From: Clostridiales bacterium
Lineage (GTDB): Bacteria; Bacillota; Clostridia; Peptostreptococcales; Acidaminobacteraceae
DNA length: 64,000 nucleotides
NCBI GenBank assembly: GCA_016342415.1
Contig: JAEIOD010000019.1
Location: 1-64,000, forward strand
Direction of reading: 5' to 3'
The position numbers and the translations under genes are program-made. Below are positions 59,900 to 64,000 of this stretch, in pieces. Each line of letters starts with the position of its first letter. Position 1 is the stretch's first letter. The notes beneath the pieces were generated by a model that was not told the DNA's origin, made no database searches, and saw only the letters and a list, made by a program, of their open reading frames with translations.

Positions 59900-59914
59900 G
59901 GAGGGAAAATAGTT

Positions 59915-60547
59915 ATGAAAAAAATAGTTTTATTAATCGCTATTCTATTATTAGTATTAACTTCTTGTAATAGTGAGAATTCGAGTCAAATGACAACTTT
60001 TGAAGAGGTTCATCATGATCACGATGTCAGCGTAGATGTTGAAGAGCTTATATCAAAGTCAACACATATTTTTGTAGGAACTGCTATAGAAGTAGTCGAT
60101 ACTATTAATTTGAGTAGAGATTTTAATGATCCTACAAAACCTGATCCCCAAAGGGAATCAATAGGAGAGAGAATATTGTTTTCTCCATCAACAACATTGA
60201 AAGGTGATGTAATTGATGATGAGATACTGTTAGTTTCACTTAAATCTGTAGAACTGCCCTCTCCTGAATTAAATGGAAAGATGAAAAAATATGATATTCC
60301 ATATTATAATGAAATTATGATTGGAGAAGAGGTAATTGTTTTCGTTTATGAAAATCCTGAGTTATCAAAGATTTTTCCAAATGATAGAAGACAATTTGAA
60401 CCTGCATCATCACCCTATATATTTACACTCTCATCTGATAAAGTTTTGAAGTTGATTGAAAAGGATGAAGATGTGAAGAAGCAGTTTATTGATAAAGAGT
60501 TTAATATTGAAAAATTGTTAAAGGCAATAGAAAAAAATAAGAAGTAG
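59915..60547 (+). CDS. lipoprotein partner of the metalloprotease
   Basis: The 210-residue protein has a lipoprotein signal with lipobox LTSC (cysteine at about residue 18). The mature part begins acidic with a histidine cluster (HHDHD) and then has a strand-rich domain (STHIFVGTAIEVVDT, EDEILLVSLKS-like strands, GEEVIVFVYENP). It stays at the membrane surface. It could bind or inhibit the protease or metal; this is inferred from adjacency. Confidence 0.7.
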   Translation: MKKIVLLIAILLLVLTSCNSENSSQMTTFEEVHHDHDVSVDVEELISKSTHIFVGTAIEVVDTINLSRDFNDPTKPDPQRESIGERILFSPSTTLKGDVIDDEILLVSLKSVELPSPELNGKMKKYDIPYYNEIMIGEEVIVFVYENPELSKIFPNDRRQFEPASSPYIFTLSSDKVLKLIEKDEDVKKQFIDKEFNIEKLLKAIEKNKK

Positions 60548-60902
60548 TAGTTTAGAAATGTGGCTATAATTATGTTCTTTAAGCATATGTATACTTTTGT
60601 AGTTTTGATTGTAAGGAGATAGTATGATGATAGTAATGTTTCTAAATTATATCATAAATAATGGATATATTTAGTATTCACTTCTTATAGTAATCTAGAC
60701 TATGTTAGGGGGAAATGGCCTACAATCTATGAGTAGAGGATGTATGCCGTTTTTTATCCTTTTCTAACATCGCAGATTTTGATTTCATTAAGAGCCTTAA
60801 TTTTGTGACATTTAAGAGTTAATGGAATATCTCATCGACCGAGTCGCAACTTCGCATAAGTGATAGTTGCTACATGAGAACTATTAAAATGTTGTAGTGT
60901 TC

Positions 60903-61058
60903 AACGGCAATAGAAAGATTATTATATAGAAATGTTACGTTTTAAGACAACGTTACATTAAAGGTTTGATATTTGAAACGTTATAAGAAGAAAGATGAAA
61001 ACATAAATGTAACAGAATGTACTGTTAAGTAACATTTATGATGAAATTTACAACCTCA
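60903..61058 (+). repeat. 156-bp structured repeat, copy 3
   Basis: It starts AACGGCA and ends CAACCTCA, 156 bp. Boxes a 60931-60938, b 60952-60959, b' 61006-61013 and a' 61029-61036 pair perfectly as a/a' and b/b'. The region 60548-60902 has no gene or signal that I can support. Confidence 0.75.
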
Positions 61059-61092
61059 TAATCTTGCAATATTCATGCAAGTTAACACAACA

Positions 61093-61133
61093 CTCCCTCA
61101 GAAAAAAGTAGGTTCTTTGAGGGAGATTTTTTT
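61093..61133 (+). terminator. cassette terminator T2
   Basis: CTCCCTCAGAA pairs with TTCTTTGAGGGAG around an AAAAGTAGG-type loop, with a T-run and then GTTTGCGG. It is the twin of T1. From here to 61343 there is an AT-rich stretch with a possible promoter (TATTATGTTAATGG near 61240). Confidence 0.75.
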
Positions 61134-61343
61134 GTTTGCGGGTGTAATGACCCCAAATCTTTTTTAGTTAGAAAAATATTTTTGTTACCGTTTCCGTTCA
61201 TAAAAGATGACACTATTGATAATATTATATTTGTGTTAATATTATGTTAATGGAACTAGTTACACATTTTGGAAATAGAGAATCTGCTATGAATAACTTG
61301 TTTGTTAAGCGTTCTAATGAAATGTTAGAAAGGAGTAACCATA

Positions 61344-62162
61344 ATGGAGAAATCTCAGACTGAAAATATTGATTATACAGTGACAGAGATAGATGCTTAT
61401 CCCTACTTTGAGCAAAGTGCAAATGTACTATTCAAATTTTTGAAAGAACCGGATTATTTGAAGCAATTATTAGCCAAAAAATCGATATTACCTAGATACT
61501 CTGAAGAACCAGTTGAATACTTGAATTTAAAGAACATAGAGAAAATTGCCTTTCCAATGTCTTGCTTTTGTGATATACACCTTAGTAAAATTAAACCACA
61601 TGTATCGTTTTATGGTTTTTATGGGATTGGACTGAAAAAAAGTTGGGGTATTGACAAAGGTATCCAGCCAGTTCAATATATGAATACTGAATCACATTTA
61701 TGTAAAAGTCTAGAAAATATATTTAAGGCTTCTATGGAGAATATTGATAATGAGCAGTTTGAAAGTTATAGTGATCATGTATTGATGCAATTATTATATG
61801 TTAAGCCAATTACAGGAGAAATGTACAGAGATGGAGAATATTTGTCTAAGACATTTCATGATGAAAAGGAATGGCGCTATATTCCTGAAATGAAAGAGGC
61901 GGTAACATCGTTACCATTAATAATACCTCAAAAAAATATGGTGACTGCTAACATTAAATTGTATTCAGATGCTATTGAACAATCAAAAGAATTATGGCTA
62001 GATTTTAATTATTCAGATATAAAATATATAATTGTGAAGACAGAAAATGATAGAGATGAGCTTATAGATTTTATTTGCAATGAAATCACCATCTCTATAA
62101 ATGATAATAGAATATTGATTTCGAAAATCATTGTCTATGACGAATTGAAGGAGGATGTGTAA
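61344..62162 (+). CDS. abiGi: AbiGi-family abortive infection antitoxin
   Basis: The 272-residue protein has the AbiGi hallmarks IAFPMSCFCDIHLS (about residues 72-85), YGFYGIGLKKSWGIDKGIQPVQY (about 95-117, read in two parts) and DEKEWRYIPE near 173. AbiG is a type IV toxin-antitoxin abortive infection system first known in lactococci; AbiGi counters AbiGii. AGGAG site. The stop overlaps the next start (TAATG), the usual coupling of the pair. Confidence 0.8.
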   Translation: MEKSQTENIDYTVTEIDAYPYFEQSANVLFKFLKEPDYLKQLLAKKSILPRYSEEPVEYLNLKNIEKIAFPMSCFCDIHLSKIKPHVSFYGFYGIGLKKSWGIDKGIQPVQYMNTESHLCKSLENIFKASMENIDNEQFESYSDHVLMQLLYVKPITGEMYRDGEYLSKTFHDEKEWRYIPEMKEAVTSLPLIIPQKNMVTANIKLYSDAIEQSKELWLDFNYSDIKYIIVKTENDRDELIDFICNEITISINDNRILISKIIVYDELKEDV

Positions 62163-63358
62163 TGTTCAGCAGTTTCAAAAAAGCATTCACTGAAGATACA
62201 AGAGGAGCTGATAAAGTTCCGAATGAAATTCTAAAACTATTAAGTGGAGAATTGCCAAGCAATTTGGAATATAGAAATGTTGGTGATGGTTTTTGTGCGG
62301 TTTTTCCTATCAATGATAGTCTAACATTAGATATGCTAATTGATGTAGGTAGTATTGAAATGGGAGATTTCACACCTCGTAATACAGGCGAACTATTTGA
62401 GTTTGCATTTAGAACACAACAAACTATCAATCTAAAACATAATGAAGATGGTACAATTAATTTGAATGGAGAAAAATTCACTATAAATGAGTTTCTTAAA
62501 TCACCTCTAAAAGGGGAGCAGCTAGGTGATGGTACTTTTGTTGCGCAACCTATGTCATTCATTAAGCCTCACTTATTAACAATTACTGCTGGAAATATAG
62601 AGAAGGACTTTACGTTTGAGAGAAAACCATATTCTGATATGCATAAAGCTAAATTCGAAAGTATCAATGATACAATGATTTCGTTGAAATACTTGGTAGA
62701 TGAATTAAACAATTCTCTACAGTTTACAATTACATACAACCTCGCAGGAGTAGAAAAGGTAGATCAAATAATAGAGAATTTAATGTTTTTCAACAATTTT
62801 TTGTCAAAAAAAGTTATGATTTACGATTCAATAATCTCCCAAGGTGGAGAAGGAGATGAGAGAGTACTCAATTTGATTGAAATTTGGAATAAGGCAAAAG
62901 AGATTGAAGACAAACTATCTTTAGATTTCACGATTACTCATCCTGTTGAAGCAGAAGATTATGTCTGGATTGATAGATTACATAAATCATTTATTGAAGA
63001 TGAGTTTTATAAAAGAGAAGCACGAGGATTGAATTGGATAATTGATGATTTTGAATACTTTGGAGATTCAAACATGCAAAGTTTTTCTAATATGGCTTTT
63101 GAATATTCTCAATCATCAGTTCTAACTTTATTTAATGAGAATATCTCTTTGATTGATGTTATCTTTCTTAACAATGTTTCAATTAAAAATTATAATAAAA
63201 ACAGCGATAAGGATGATATTTATACTGTGGAGTTAACAACACCTGATTCAGGGATTTCCTATATGATTATTAGACATTTTATTAATAAAAATGAAGCTGA
63301 CTATCTAAGAGGAAAATTAGTTGATTTTGATGTTGAGAAGATTCAACTATTAAGATAA
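62162..63358 (+). CDS. abiGii: AbiGii-family toxin
   Basis: The 398-residue protein begins MFSSFKKAFTED and is soluble with a strand-rich first half (GDGFCAVFPINDSLTLDMLID) and a helical second half, consistent with AbiGii-type toxins of abortive infection; the identification rests mainly on order, size and the start of the protein. It is translated by overlap with abiGi. On phage infection the toxin would stop cell growth. A terminator follows at 63544. Confidence 0.7.
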   Translation: MFSSFKKAFTEDTRGADKVPNEILKLLSGELPSNLEYRNVGDGFCAVFPINDSLTLDMLIDVGSIEMGDFTPRNTGELFEFAFRTQQTINLKHNEDGTINLNGEKFTINEFLKSPLKGEQLGDGTFVAQPMSFIKPHLLTITAGNIEKDFTFERKPYSDMHKAKFESINDTMISLKYLVDELNNSLQFTITYNLAGVEKVDQIIENLMFFNNFLSKKVMIYDSIISQGGEGDERVLNLIEIWNKAKEIEDKLSLDFTITHPVEAEDYVWIDRLHKSFIEDEFYKREARGLNWIIDDFEYFGDSNMQSFSNMAFEYSQSSVLTLFNENISLIDVIFLNNVSIKNYNKNSDKDDIYTVELTTPDSGISYMIIRHFINKNEADYLRGKLVDFDVEKIQLLR

Positions 63359-63543
63359 TCGTATCAATTAAACATAATCTTTGATTTGTCAGTTCAATTC
63401 TATTAAATATGATAATACTGTGATTTCAACAGTTAAGTATGAATAATAAATTACATGTATTGTACGGTATGTCTAAATAAGCAAAAGCATTTCAAAGCAT
63501 TTTTATGACATAATTAGAGTCGATTTAATAAAGTTTGCTAGAA

Positions 63544-63571
63544 ACTGATAAACGGAGTGTTTATCAGTTTT
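63544..63571 (+). terminator. weak terminator after abiGii
   Basis: ACTGATAAAC pairs with GTTTATCAGT and TTT follows. It lies 185 bp after the gene. The 63359-63543 stretch is otherwise empty. Confidence 0.6.
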
Positions 63572-63696
63572 GATCAATTACGTGTCAACATAATCCTATG
63601 ATTACATAAGATTGTCTGAGGAGAATATAGTATTTACACTTAATCAGAAACATACTTATTGTTGTCAATTTCGACAAATATGGCAAATGAAACTGA

Positions 63697-63732
63697 AAAG
63701 TCCTATTCAATATATTGAAAATAGGACTTTTT
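63697..63732. terminator. bidirectional terminator
   Basis: AAAAGTCCTATT pairs with AATAGGACTTTTT and has T-runs on both strands. It stands between abiGii and the convergent gene at the right edge. Confidence 0.8.
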
Positions 63733-63752
63733 CTACTACTATTGCAAATCAA

Positions 63753-64000
63753 CTACGAAGAGTATATATGAACATTGACATCTTTCACTAACTCCTTGAT
63801 AATTTCGGTTTGAGTTTCTTGTTTAGCTTTTTCATCTGATAAATCACTAGATAGTTTCATTGCTAAAGAAATATTTTGTGTGATTACTAATTTCTTATGG
63901 TATTCAGTCATTTTGCTAATAGTCTGATTATATAGGTAGAAAAATATTGCTGATATAAATTCTACTATAGTACCTGTAACGGCTGCAACATAACCAGGTT
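63753..64000 (-). CDS. partial membrane protein at the right edge (TRADD-N-associated type)
   Basis: An open minus-strand frame enters from the right edge and stops at 63753-63755 after 81 visible codons. It encodes a membrane helix (VAAVTGTIVEFISAIFFYLY) followed by a helical segment with YHKKLVITQNISLAM and a charged end. This matches the membrane-helix plus helical plan of TRADD-N-associated membrane domains found in bacterial defence or signalling proteins. The N-terminal part is outside the window. Confidence 0.6.
   Translation of the reverse strand, partial: PGYVAAVTGTIVEFISAIFFYLYNQTISKMTEYHKKLVITQNISLAMKLSSDLSDEKAKQETQTEIIKELVKDVNVHIYSS

Noticed and set aside
55681..61058. True integron attC array
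   Set aside because: The RYYYAAC and GTTRRRY pair is seen only in copy 1, cassettes contain several genes each, and no integron integrase is in the window.
62128..62562. 144-codon minus-strand frame
   Set aside because: It lies opposite abiGii, which has a coupled start and family features; the minus frame has neither.
1..64000. CRISPR array, tRNA or rRNA genes
   Set aside because: No regularly spaced short repeats, tRNA cloverleaf or rRNA sequence was seen.

Overview
The window is AT-rich DNA from a low-GC Gram-positive bacterium, most likely a clostridium. The evidence is strong AGGAGG ribosome sites, S-layer-homology proteins, an AbrB-type regulator with a CxxC tail, and a cell-wall NlpC/P60 hydrolase inside the transfer operon. 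From about 0.4 to 44.6 kb, and probably to 52.7 kb, it reads as one large conjugative element (plasmid or ICE). No integrase, Rep protein or classical relaxase is visible, so the element type is undecided.

Layout. 0.4-5.3 kb: small accessory genes (membrane, cysteine-rich, LPD11, PP-loop). 5.6-9.8 kb: VirD4-type coupling protein and a winged-helix protein. 10-15.7 kb: primase-like toprim protein, small coiled-coil protein, secreted membrane protein, S1-like OB-fold protein, second winged-helix protein. 15.7-17 kb: AbrB regulator (minus strand) and a HigB/HigA-type toxin-antitoxin pair. 17.3-23.9 kb: SSB, N6-adenine methyltransferase, SF2 helicase, DNA polymerase sliding clamp. 24.2-33.1 kb: type IV secretion operon (VirB2-like, VirB3/PrgI-like, VirB4, VirB6-like, NlpC/P60, VirB8-like candidate). 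33.3-35.9 kb: four unknown genes. 36.1-44.6 kb: a Tad-type pilus operon led by a cyclic-di-GMP-I riboswitch and closed by an HD-GYP c-di-GMP phosphodiesterase. 44.9-52.7 kb: two SLH proteins, a rhodanese domain split off by an in-frame stop, and a 1645-residue secreted protein. 52.7-55.5 kb: a 5'-truncated nucleoid-associated protein and phage-like late regulators. 55.5-64 kb: a gene-cassette-like region with a 156-bp structured repeat in three copies, a metalloprotease/lipoprotein pair, and an AbiG abortive-infection pair.

Regulation is the most striking part. Six near-identical modules of about 136 bp (promoter, fixed-length leader, small hairpin, intrinsic terminator) stand in front of the maintenance genes (primase, SSB-methylase-helicase, sliding clamp) and three accessory genes. 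Four transfer promoters share a TGGGG core at an identical place in the 17-bp spacer. Three further promoters share AATCYGTGACGAGA and precede the winged-helix gene, the Tad operon and the HD-GYP operon. Together with the riboswitch this suggests separate establishment, transfer and adhesion regulons, with pilus production tied to c-di-GMP. I cannot match the leader modules or the 156-bp repeat to a described family.
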